A stretch of DNA of 24,247 nt from an uncultured Collinsella sp. Its GTDB lineage: Bacteria; Actinomycetota; Coriobacteriia; Coriobacteriales; Coriobacteriaceae. The position numbers were made by a program, and so were the translations under genes. The stretch spans positions 1-24,247 of the forward strand of contig CAADUO010000036.1 in assembly GCA_900752215.1 (NCBI GenBank), in the 5' to 3' direction. The notes below the pieces were generated by a model. It was not told the DNA's origin, ran no database searches, and worked only from the letters and a program-made list of their open reading frames with translations. This document shows, in pieces, positions 14,662 through 20,804 of this stretch (its first letter is position 1; every line of letters starts with the position of its first letter).

Positions 14662-14737
14662 ACGCCAGTAGTTCAATTGGTAGAGCATCGGTCTCCAAAA
14701 CCGAGTGTTGAGGGTTCGAGTCCTTCCTGGCGTGCCA
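14662..14737 (+). tRNA. tRNA-Trp (anticodon CCA)
   Basis: The acceptor ACGCCAG pairs with CTGGCGT. The anticodon stem CGGTC/AACCG region holds TCCAAA with CCA. The discriminator is G, as expected for Trp, and the 3' CCA is encoded at 14735-14737. It lies between rpmG and secE. Confidence 0.96.
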
Positions 14738-14746
14738 GTCATTATT

Positions 14747-14777
14747 CCGTAAGCTCCCACTTGGGGGCTTACGGTTT
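14747..14777 (+). terminator. Hairpin between tRNA-Trp and secE, terminator or attenuator
   Basis: CCGTAAGCTCCC (14747-14758) pairs with GGGGGCTTACGG (14763-14774) over 12 bp around ACTT. Only TTT follows. It may end part of the transcripts after tRNA-Trp or mark the RNA processing point before secE. Confidence 0.6.
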
Positions 14778-14813
14778 ACTCATGTATAAGCGCATTGCGC
14801 GGAGGTAACCCAA

Positions 14814-15152
14814 ATGGCCAACAAGAAGAACAAGAAGAAGGCTCAGCAGCCGGCACCTGCCAACAAAGCTGCCGCCAACTCCAAGGTTGAGGCCAAGAAG
14901 GCCGTTGCCAAGAAGAACGAGAAGGCTGCGAAGTCCAAGAAGAACGAGAAGCCTGGTTTCTTCGCCCGCACCAAGAAGTATTTCGCTTCGGTCAAGTCCG
15001 AGATGAAGCGTGTCACGTGGCCCGATAAGAAGGAGCTCGTGAACTACTCGGTTGTTGTTTGCGCTTCTCTGATCGTCGTCGGCGTCGTCATCGCTCTGCT
15101 CGATGCTGGCTTTGGCGAGGCTCTTGCTCTGTTCTCTGGATTGAGGGGCTAA
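14814..15152 (+). CDS. secE: Preprotein translocase subunit SecE
   Basis: SecE clamps SecY in the protein-conducting channel. The 112-residue product has a very Lys/Ala-rich N-terminal tail (about residues 1-45). An amphipathic helix follows with the conserved KSEMKRVTWPDKKEL block (about 60-75). One transmembrane segment (VVVCASLIVVGVVIALL) completes the single-span SecE form of Gram-positive bacteria. ATG 14814 has GGAGG 8 nt upstream. It is 3 bp from nusG, and the pair is cotranscribed. The basic tail is longer than in Bacillus SecE (about 60 residues), as often in Actinobacteria. Confidence 0.95.
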   Translation: MANKKNKKKAQQPAPANKAAANSKVEAKKAVAKKNEKAAKSKKNEKPGFFARTKKYFASVKSEMKRVTWPDKKELVNYSVVVCASLIVVGVVIALLDAGFGEALALFSGLRG

Positions 15153-15155
15153 ACC

Positions 15156-15692
15156 ATGTCTAAGCGTTGGTACGTCGTTCACACTTACTCTGGATACGAG
15201 AACCGCGTTAAGTCCGATCTCGAGCATCGCATCGAGACTATGGGCATGCAGGACCGTATCTTTGATATCGAGATTCCTATGGAGCGCGTCACCGAGATTA
15301 AAGAGGGTGGCAAGCGTGAGACCAAGGATTCCAAGATCTTCCCGGGTTATGTCCTGGTCCGCATGGAGATGGATGACGATGCTTGGACGTGTGTTCGTAA
15401 CACGCCTGGCGTCACCGGTTTCCTAGGCGGCAACGGCAAGCCCGCTCCGCTTTCCCGCGACGAGTACAACAAGATGACTCGTCGTCCCGGTAAGGGCGAT
15501 TCGCCCAAGCGCACCTCGGTTGATATTGAGGTCGGTACGTCCGTCCGCGTCACCGATGGCCCGCTTACCGACTTTGATGGCAAGGTCTCCGAGGTTAACA
15601 CCGAGGCTGGCAAGCTCAAGGTCACGCTGATGATCTTTGGCCGCGAGACGCCGGTCGAGCTCGACTTTAACCAGGTCGCTGTCATCGCTTAA
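15156..15692 (+). CDS. nusG: Transcription termination/antitermination factor NusG
   Basis: NusG binds RNA polymerase and links it to Rho or the ribosome. The 178-residue product has the N-terminal NGN domain (KRWYVVHTYSGYENRV, FPGYVLVRMEMDD, RNTPGVTGFLG). The C-terminal KOW domain is around residues 125-178 (GTSVRVTDGPLTDFDGKVSEV, ETPVELDFNQV). The length matches the basic form without the acidic N-terminal extension seen in Streptomyces. It follows secE by 3 bp and precedes rplK by 120 bp. Confidence 0.97.
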   Translation: MSKRWYVVHTYSGYENRVKSDLEHRIETMGMQDRIFDIEIPMERVTEIKEGGKRETKDSKIFPGYVLVRMEMDDDAWTCVRNTPGVTGFLGGNGKPAPLSRDEYNKMTRRPGKGDSPKRTSVDIEVGTSVRVTDGPLTDFDGKVSEVNTEAGKLKVTLMIFGRETPVELDFNQVAVIA

Positions 15693-15812
15693 GTTTTCGT
15701 CCGTTCGCGCGAGCGTGCTTCTTCTGTGACTGCTCATCTCAGGAGTGCTTCTAACACGTGCGTGCTTACGATATAGCAAGTACTTCACACTCGTGATTCG
15801 AAAGGAATGACC

Positions 15813-16241
15813 ATGGCTGAGAAGAAGGTTGCCAACGTCATTAAGCTCCAGATTCCTGCTGGTGCAGCAAACCCCGCTCCTCCCGTCGGCCCCGCCCTGG
15901 GCGCTGCTGGCGTGAACATCATGCAGTTCTGCCAGGCCTTTAACGCCGAGACGCAGGACAAGAAGGGTGACATCATCCCCGTTGAGATCTCTGTCTACGA
16001 GGACAAGTCCTTCTCCTTCATCACCAAGACCCCGCCGGCGGCTCACCTTATCAAGAAGGAGCTGAACCTCAAGTCTGGTTCCGCTAAGCCCCAGGCTGAC
16101 AAGGTTGGTCAGCTCTCCCAGGAGCAGCTCACCAAGATCGCCGAGATCAAGATGCCGGACCTCAATGCCAACGACATTGACGCCGCCAAGAAGATCATCG
16201 CCGGTACCGCCCGTTCCATGGGCGTCACCATCGCTGAGTAG
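15813..16241 (+). CDS. rplK: 50S ribosomal protein L11
   Basis: L11 forms the GTPase-associated centre with 23S rRNA and is needed for RelA-type stringent signalling. The 142-residue product matches the family: the PPVGPALGAAGVNIMQFCQAFN N-terminal region, the KTPPAAHLIKKE linker and the C-terminal RNA-binding domain ending AGTARSMGVTIAE. I chose ATG 15813 because AAAGGA (15801-15806) is 6 nt upstream. An in-frame ATG at 15807 directly abuts that ribosome binding site and is unlikely. The 120-bp leader after nusG is larger than the other gaps here and could hold an L1-type regulatory site, but I cannot trace a specific L1 motif. Confidence 0.97.
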   Translation: MAEKKVANVIKLQIPAGAANPAPPVGPALGAAGVNIMQFCQAFNAETQDKKGDIIPVEISVYEDKSFSFITKTPPAAHLIKKELNLKSGSAKPQADKVGQLSQEQLTKIAEIKMPDLNANDIDAAKKIIAGTARSMGVTIAE

Positions 16242-16261
16242 CGATTTCTTATGGTAACGGC

Positions 16262-16308
16262 GGGTGCTCCGACCGGGGCGCCCGTTAAATGTGTGCAATA
16301 GGGCACAC
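16262..16308 (+). promoter_or_regulatory. Two hairpins in the rplK-rplA gap
   Basis: GGGTGCTCC (16262-16270) pairs with GGGGCGCCC (16275-16283) over 9 bp with two G-U pairs and a GACC loop. GTGTGC (16291-16296) pairs with GCACAC (16303-16308). L1 autoregulates its operon through the mRNA in other bacteria, usually ahead of rplK. Structure at this point, between the two genes, may affect L1 translation or mRNA processing; this role is inferred. Confidence 0.5.
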
Positions 16309-16358
16309 GATACGATGTGGGAGGGCTCACGCCCGTTTAACCACAGGAGGTAATGCAC

Positions 16359-17066
16359 ATGGCTAAGCATGGTAAGAGCTATAACGCCGCTGCCGAGAAG
16401 ATCGACCGCGCCACGCTCTACACCCCCCTTCAGGCTGCCAAGCTCATCAAGGAGCTCGACACCGCCAAGTTCGACGAGACCGTCGAGGCTCACTTCCGTC
16501 TGGGCATCGATACTCGTAAGGCTGACCAGAACATCCGTGGTTCCATCTCCCTGCCCCACGGCACCGGCAAGACCGTTCGTGTTGCCGTCTTCGCCGAGGG
16601 CGAGAAGGCCCGTGAGGCTGAGGCTGCCGGCGCCGACATCATCGGTTCCGACGAGCTCGTCGCCCAGATTCAGAAGGGCGAGATCAACTTCGACGCCGCT
16701 ATCGCTACGCCGAACATGATGGCCAAGGTTGGCCGCATCGGTAAGATCCTTGGTCCCCGTGGCCTCATGCCGAACCCCAAGCTCGGCACCGTGACCATGG
16801 ACGTCGCCAAGATGGTCTCCGAGCTCAAGGCTGGCCGCGTTGAGTACCGCGCCGACCGCTACGGCATCTGCCACGTGCCCCTGGGCAAGAAGTCCTTCTC
16901 TGAGCAGCAGCTCGTCGAGAACTACGCTGCCCTGTACACCGAGATTCTGCGCGTCAAGCCCTCTTCTGCTAAGGGCAAGTACGTCAAGTCCATCTCCGTG
17001 TCTTCCACCATGGGCCCTGGCGTCAAGGTCGATCCCGCTGTCCAGCGTGACTTCCTGGCTGAGTAA
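16359..17066 (+). CDS. rplA: 50S ribosomal protein L1
   Basis: L1 forms the mobile L1 stalk that moves deacylated tRNA and represses its own operon. The 235-residue product has the usual two-domain pattern. It shows HFRLGIDTRKADQNIRGSI, LPHGTGKTVRVAVFA, the GKILGPRGLMPNPKLGTV signature and the terminal KSISVSSTMGPGVKVD. I chose ATG 16359 because AGGAGG (16345-16350) is 8 nt upstream. An ATG 6 bp earlier, at 16353, is too close to that site. It ends the ribosomal run in this window: rplJ and rplL do not follow, since a strong terminator and a strand switch come next. Confidence 0.97.
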   Translation: MAKHGKSYNAAAEKIDRATLYTPLQAAKLIKELDTAKFDETVEAHFRLGIDTRKADQNIRGSISLPHGTGKTVRVAVFAEGEKAREAEAAGADIIGSDELVAQIQKGEINFDAAIATPNMMAKVGRIGKILGPRGLMPNPKLGTVTMDVAKMVSELKAGRVEYRADRYGICHVPLGKKSFSEQQLVENYAALYTEILRVKPSSAKGKYVKSISVSSTMGPGVKVDPAVQRDFLAE

Positions 17067-17103
17067 CTGCTAGTTACTGCCTGAGTACAGCAAGCATTGC
17101 TAA

Positions 17104-17142
17104 AGAAACCCGGTTCTGCCTTGTGCAGGACCGGGTTTCTTG
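17104..17142 (+). terminator. Intrinsic terminator of rplA
   Basis: AGAAACCCGGTTCTGC (17104-17119) pairs with GCAGGACCGGGTTTCT (17125-17140) around a 5-nt loop with one mismatch in the arm, at the end of the L11-L1 unit. Confidence 0.85.
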
Positions 17143-17157
17143 CTATCGCGTCAAAAG

Positions 17158-17190
17158 CACCATAAAGGGGACAGTGTCCCCTTTATGGTG
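17158..17190. repeat. 33-bp perfect palindrome after the phosphoesterase gene
   Basis: CACCATAAAGGGGACA (17158-17173), a central G, and the exact reverse complement (17175-17190) form a 33-bp palindrome. It ends one base before the stop codon of the - strand phosphoesterase gene. It may terminate that gene. Its GGGGACA/TGTCCCC core recurs, in weaker form, in the hairpins at 19870 and 22894 and at 12472. Confidence 0.75.
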
Positions 17191-17191
17191 G

Positions 17192-17902
17192 TTACCAGGG
17201 TGTTCTGGCTGTTGAAGACTCGATGGCTTCGTGGCGTTTGAGCTCGCGGCGCATGGTTTGTGAGTTGAGCCAAGCTGCTTGCCAGCCGCGGATGGGGTAG
17301 TGCGTCTGGTCGAGCTCAAACTGCGTATAGCCGCAGGCGTTGATGATCGTCGTTCCACACACATGCTGACGCTCGCGCTGAAAATCGCAACCGTAGCTTT
17401 GGTGCACATGCCCGTGCACCATGTAGTCGGGATTCCAGGATTCGAGTGCTGTGTTAAAACACTCGAATCCTCGATGCGGCAGATCGTCCAGATCACCCAT
17501 ACCGGCGGCGGGTGCATGGGTAAGCAGAATGTCGCACCCGCCGACCATCCTAACCTTACGCGACAGCTTACGCATGCGCTTGGACATCTCGCGTTCGGTG
17601 TACATGTTGGCGCCGTCGCGATAACGCATGGACCCGCCAAGGCCCGCAATGCGAATCCCTCGGTACGTGTACACGCTGTCCTCTACGCAGATACATCCAC
17701 CCGGTGCATGACGTGCGTAGCGGTCATCGTGATTGCCGCGCACGTAGATGAGCGGTTTGTTGATGACCGTAACCAAAAACTCAAGATAGTCCGGGTCCAG
17801 ATCGCCGGCGGACAAAATCAGGTCGACTCCCTCAAAGCGTTCCTTGCGAAAGCACTCCCAAAGGCATCGTTCTTCGGTATCGGCTATGGCAAGGATTTTC
17901 AT
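17192..17902 (-). CDS. Calcineurin-like metallophosphoesterase
   Basis: The 236-residue cytoplasmic product has the metallophosphoesterase fold. The motifs are AGDLDP (D34), VRGNHDD (56-60), LLTHAPAAG and GHVH, which give the metal-binding Asp, Asn and His residues. The first motif, normally D-x-H, reads ADTEE (D8, then E10), so one metal ligand is changed. The substrate is unknown. It may be a nucleotide, a phosphoprotein or a small phosphodiester. Its ATG overlaps the TGA of the upstream BMP-domain gene by 4 bp, so the two are translationally coupled and probably act together. There is no signal peptide. Confidence 0.88.
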   Translation of the reverse strand: MKILAIADTEERCLWECFRKERFEGVDLILSAGDLDPDYLEFLVTVINKPLIYVRGNHDDRYARHAPGGCICVEDSVYTYRGIRIAGLGGSMRYRDGANMYTEREMSKRMRKLSRKVRMVGGCDILLTHAPAAGMGDLDDLPHRGFECFNTALESWNPDYMVHGHVHQSYGCDFQRERQHVCGTTIINACGYTQFELDQTHYPIRGWQAAWLNSQTMRRELKRHEAIESSTARTPW

Positions 17903-19815
17903 AGGGCAGGGACTTTCGGCTCATCGTCGAGCTGCGGAATGGTGCCTACCACGTTGTCCGCCAGCCAATTCATCTCGACAATCTGCCTGCTCGGCAGCGG
18001 AGGGAAGCCTTCGATCTGTACCACGCCGTTCTGGCTGTGGAGCTCGCCGCCAAAGGGGTTGATGGATCCCACAACAATGCCGTTGCGGAGCAACTGCACG
18101 AGTTTGCGCGTTTGGTAGGGTAGGCCCGGAGCGTAACGGATGTCGATAACGCCGGAGCTCATGCCATACCAGTAGTTGACAGCGCGCACTTGGTTGTCGT
18201 CGCTGGTCTCGTCCCACGTGCCGTGAAGAAGGCTGCGAACGATGAGCTCGTAGTAACGGCCCCAGTTCCATACGGGCATGGCGATGCCGGTGACTTTGCC
18301 GTCGACCAAGCGGTGAAGCCCGTAGGCCGTTGGGTCTTCGAGCGACTTTGACATGTCAGCGCCGGTCATGACGCTTACGCCTTCGCGGCACATGGCTTCG
18401 GCAAGACCACCGGCGGGAACATCGCCCCAGGTGAGGATGACCTGCGCGCGCGGGTCGAGCAGCGAGGCGCCAATCGCAAAGGCGTTGATCTCGCTGAGTG
18501 CGCCCGAGGCGAAGACCGACGCGTGGTAACCGATGCGGTGGTTGTCCGCCATGCTGGCCGCAAGGGCGCCCAGCAGAAACTTGGCCTCGTACATCTTGCC
18601 AAAGTACGAACGGACGCTTTGATGGGGAAGGCCGATAGAGCAGTTGAGGAACCGAACCCGGGGATACTCAACGGCAGCCCTGAGCGTGTATTCCATCAGG
18701 CGGTGCGAGGTCGAGAAGATGACGTTTGCTCCATGTTTGACAGCCGTTTCCACGGCGGCGTAGAACACATCCGGATCGTGACAGTCCTCGAACGCCTCGG
18801 TGCGCACGATACCGCCAAAGTGCTCATCGAGATACTGACGCCCTTGGTCGTGCAGGCTGTCCCAGCTCGACGTCGCACAGGGGAACTCATGGATAAAGGC
18901 GATGCGCAGGGGGTTGGCCGTCGAGTAGACGGTCTTGCCCATAAAGAAGTTGAGCACGCCAGAGGTGGACTTGGCGGGCGTCTCCTCCTCGTCGACGCTC
19001 GGTGCTTCGACAAGATCGACCTTGTCCTCGTCATTTTTGCCGGCAATGACCAGCTCGCGCCAGATCTTGCACAGGCGGTTTACGACGATATCCGTTGGCG
19101 TATCCAGCAGGCGGTCCTGGTTGTACACATTGAGGTAGACGAGCATGGCGTCGGCGGGCGTAATGTCCAGGTGATCGCCGCCTGCGCGAAGGTAGGCACG
19201 CTTAAAGAGCAGGAAAGTGTGGCGCAGGTAGTCGACCTTTTTCTGCGGCCATTTTTCGATAAGGTTCTGACCGAGCATCTTCGCGAGCGTTTCGTAGCTT
19301 CCCTCACGCGAGAACTCGATCTCGTATAGGGGGCAGACGCGCCAAAACGCGCAGAACTCGCCGTACAGGCGGCTTTCGACGGAATCCCATGTGCCGGGGT
19401 AGAGACGGGTGACCTTGGCCGAAACCGTCGGGGCGTCTAGGAATTTGAGGACACTGACGCGTTTGTTGCCTTCTTGGACATAGAACCGATGCATGAACTC
19501 GGTGACGATGACGGGGTCGCGATAGCCCTCGGTCACCTGGATGTCGTAGAGGTTGGACCACTTGCGGGCGAACTCGGTGCTAAACGGAAGCAGGGGCATA
19601 AAGTTACACGAAAAGGCGGACTGACGGCCCTTGGTGACCGTGCCGACGACCATTTCGAGCGGAATATCCCGCAGGCCGACATTCTCTCGCTGACCTAAGG
19701 GGAGCTGAGCAACCAAGCTATCGAGGTCCGTAAGGTATGGATGCTCGCTTTGGCTAATGGCGCGTCGACGTCCTTGCTCGCCGCGCTTGCGTGCTTGACG
19801 ATAGGCCTCTTCCAT
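17899..19815 (-). CDS. Signal-less BMP-family ligand-binding protein with ParB-like N-terminal domain
   Basis: The 638-residue product joins two parts. Residues about 30-300 contain a ParB/sulfiredoxin-like segment: DIPLEMVVGTVTKGR, then FYVQEGNKRVSVLKFLDAP, whose EGNKR resembles the DGNHR motif of ParB-fold proteins. Helical sequence and an acidic linker follow. From about residue 305 it matches the BMP/PnrA-type periplasmic binding fold (LRIAFIHEFP, GANVIFSTSHRLMEYT, KFLLGALAASM, HRIGYHASVFASGALSEINAF, VSVMTGADMSKSLEDP, GSINPFGGEL). BMP proteins normally are secreted lipoproteins that bind nucleosides for an ABC transporter. This one has no signal peptide or lipobox and starts with a charged MEEAYRQARKRGEQ, so it should be cytoplasmic. 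AAGGGAG lies 7 nt before ATG 19815. A nucleoside sensor role is inferred. Confidence 0.75.
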   Translation of the reverse strand: MEEAYRQARKRGEQGRRRAISQSEHPYLTDLDSLVAQLPLGQRENVGLRDIPLEMVVGTVTKGRQSAFSCNFMPLLPFSTEFARKWSNLYDIQVTEGYRDPVIVTEFMHRFYVQEGNKRVSVLKFLDAPTVSAKVTRLYPGTWDSVESRLYGEFCAFWRVCPLYEIEFSREGSYETLAKMLGQNLIEKWPQKKVDYLRHTFLLFKRAYLRAGGDHLDITPADAMLVYLNVYNQDRLLDTPTDIVVNRLCKIWRELVIAGKNDEDKVDLVEAPSVDEEETPAKSTSGVLNFFMGKTVYSTANPLRIAFIHEFPCATSSWDSLHDQGRQYLDEHFGGIVRTEAFEDCHDPDVFYAAVETAVKHGANVIFSTSHRLMEYTLRAAVEYPRVRFLNCSIGLPHQSVRSYFGKMYEAKFLLGALAASMADNHRIGYHASVFASGALSEINAFAIGASLLDPRAQVILTWGDVPAGGLAEAMCREGVSVMTGADMSKSLEDPTAYGLHRLVDGKVTGIAMPVWNWGRYYELIVRSLLHGTWDETSDDNQVRAVNYWYGMSSGVIDIRYAPGLPYQTRKLVQLLRNGIVVGSINPFGGELHSQNGVVQIEGFPPLPSRQIVEMNWLADNVVGTIPQLDDEPKVPAL

Positions 19816-19869
19816 AATGTTGCTCCCTTAGTCGTTTAAACAACTATATGAACCATGGTACCACGAATG

Positions 19870-19909
19870 AAAACCACTACAAAGATGCCTGACCCCTTTG
19901 CGGTGGTTT
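19870..19909. terminator. Hairpin after mscS, related to other palindromes here
   Basis: AAACCACTACAAAG (19871-19884) pairs with CTTTGCGGTGGTTT (19896-19909) with two imperfect positions, overlapping the mscS stop codon. On the - strand it is followed by a short T-run. Its right arm, CCCTTTGCGGTGGTTT, nearly equals the arm of the hairpin at 22917-22933. Confidence 0.65.
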
Positions 19910-20675
19910 AGGCGATGATGGGGGCGATGGCGCGGATGCAGGCGTCGGCAGCGGTGAAAGTGGTGCTGTCGTCGCTGACGATAAAGATGATCTTTCCTTT
20001 GATGCCAAAGTCGCCGATTTCGCTAAAGAGCACGTAGGGCTCTTTGTCAAAGCCCGAGATGGGCGAGACGGCCGTTTTGGTTGCGCTCGTGAGCTCGTCT
20101 GCCAGCACGTCAAGGGAAGCCCACTTAGACGTGTCCTTTACGGCAACGGGCACGGCCACGCGTCCAAAGGGCATCAAATGCACGAGCGTGTTCTTGGAGA
20201 TGTTGGAGTTGGGCACAATGATGGTCTGTCCACAGGCATCCTCAATCGTTGTATGACGCCAAGTGATGTCTTGGACCACGCCGGATACGCCGCCGACCTC
20301 GATATTGTCGCCGGGTTTGATGATGCCCATAAAGGTCACTTGCATGCCGCCGATAAGGTTTGACAGCGTGTCCTGAAAGCCGAGCGAGATGGCGATGCCG
20401 CCGACGCCAAGAGCGGCGACGAGCGCGTTTGCGTTAATGCCAAAGCAGTTGTCGAGGATAAAGCTGCCGCCAATCATCCAGATGACGGCGCGCGCGATGT
20501 TGATGAAGATACTTGATGCCGGAAGCGGGTTATCGTCTCGGTTAAGCAGATGGTTCAGGGTCTTGGATACGACCTTGGCGGCGACGGCGGTGCCTATCGC
20601 CAAGATGACGGCCCAGATGATGTTGTGGACCCACCGTTGCTCAAAGAAATGAAGAATCGGCTCAAACAATTCCAT
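19908..20675 (-). CDS. Small-conductance mechanosensitive channel, MscS family
   Basis: MscS-type channels open under membrane tension and release solutes on osmotic downshock. The 255-residue product has three hydrophobic segments: IIWAVILAIGTAVAAKVV, IARAVIWMIGGSFIL and the pore helix ALVAALGVGGIAISLGFQDTLSN with the Gly/Ala packing pattern. The cytoplasmic beta domain follows, with IKPGDNIEVGG, GVVQDITWRHTTI, the VPNSNI motif and a C-terminal alpha/beta part. The length is close to E. coli MscS (286), with a short C-terminus. I chose ATG 20675. An AGGAGG sits 10 nt upstream, and a start 45 bp earlier would translate through it. It is a single gene with its own promoter region, between the BMP operon and the nucleotidase. 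Confidence 0.9.
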   Translation of the reverse strand: MELFEPILHFFEQRWVHNIIWAVILAIGTAVAAKVVSKTLNHLLNRDDNPLPASSIFINIARAVIWMIGGSFILDNCFGINANALVAALGVGGIAISLGFQDTLSNLIGGMQVTFMGIIKPGDNIEVGGVSGVVQDITWRHTTIEDACGQTIIVPNSNISKNTLVHLMPFGRVAVPVAVKDTSKWASLDVLADELTSATKTAVSPISGFDKEPYVLFSEIGDFGIKGKIIFIVSDDSTTFTAADACIRAIAPIIA

Positions 20676-20719
20676 GTAGGGAAAACCTCCTAATGATCGT
20701 CCAACCATGATACCCACCA

Positions 20720-20753
20720 AGAAGCCCGTCCGATCAAATTCGGACGGGCTTCT
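20720..20753. terminator. Intrinsic terminator of the 5'-nucleotidase gene
   Basis: AGAAGCCCGTCCGA (20720-20733) pairs perfectly with TCGGACGGGCTTCT (20740-20753) around a 6-nt loop. It lies about 50 bp after the nucleotidase stop on the - strand. Confidence 0.85.
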
Positions 20754-20804
20754 GTGCTCGATATAAGGTTTACGCGGCGGGGCTGCAAGGCCCGGCGGTG
20801 TAGC

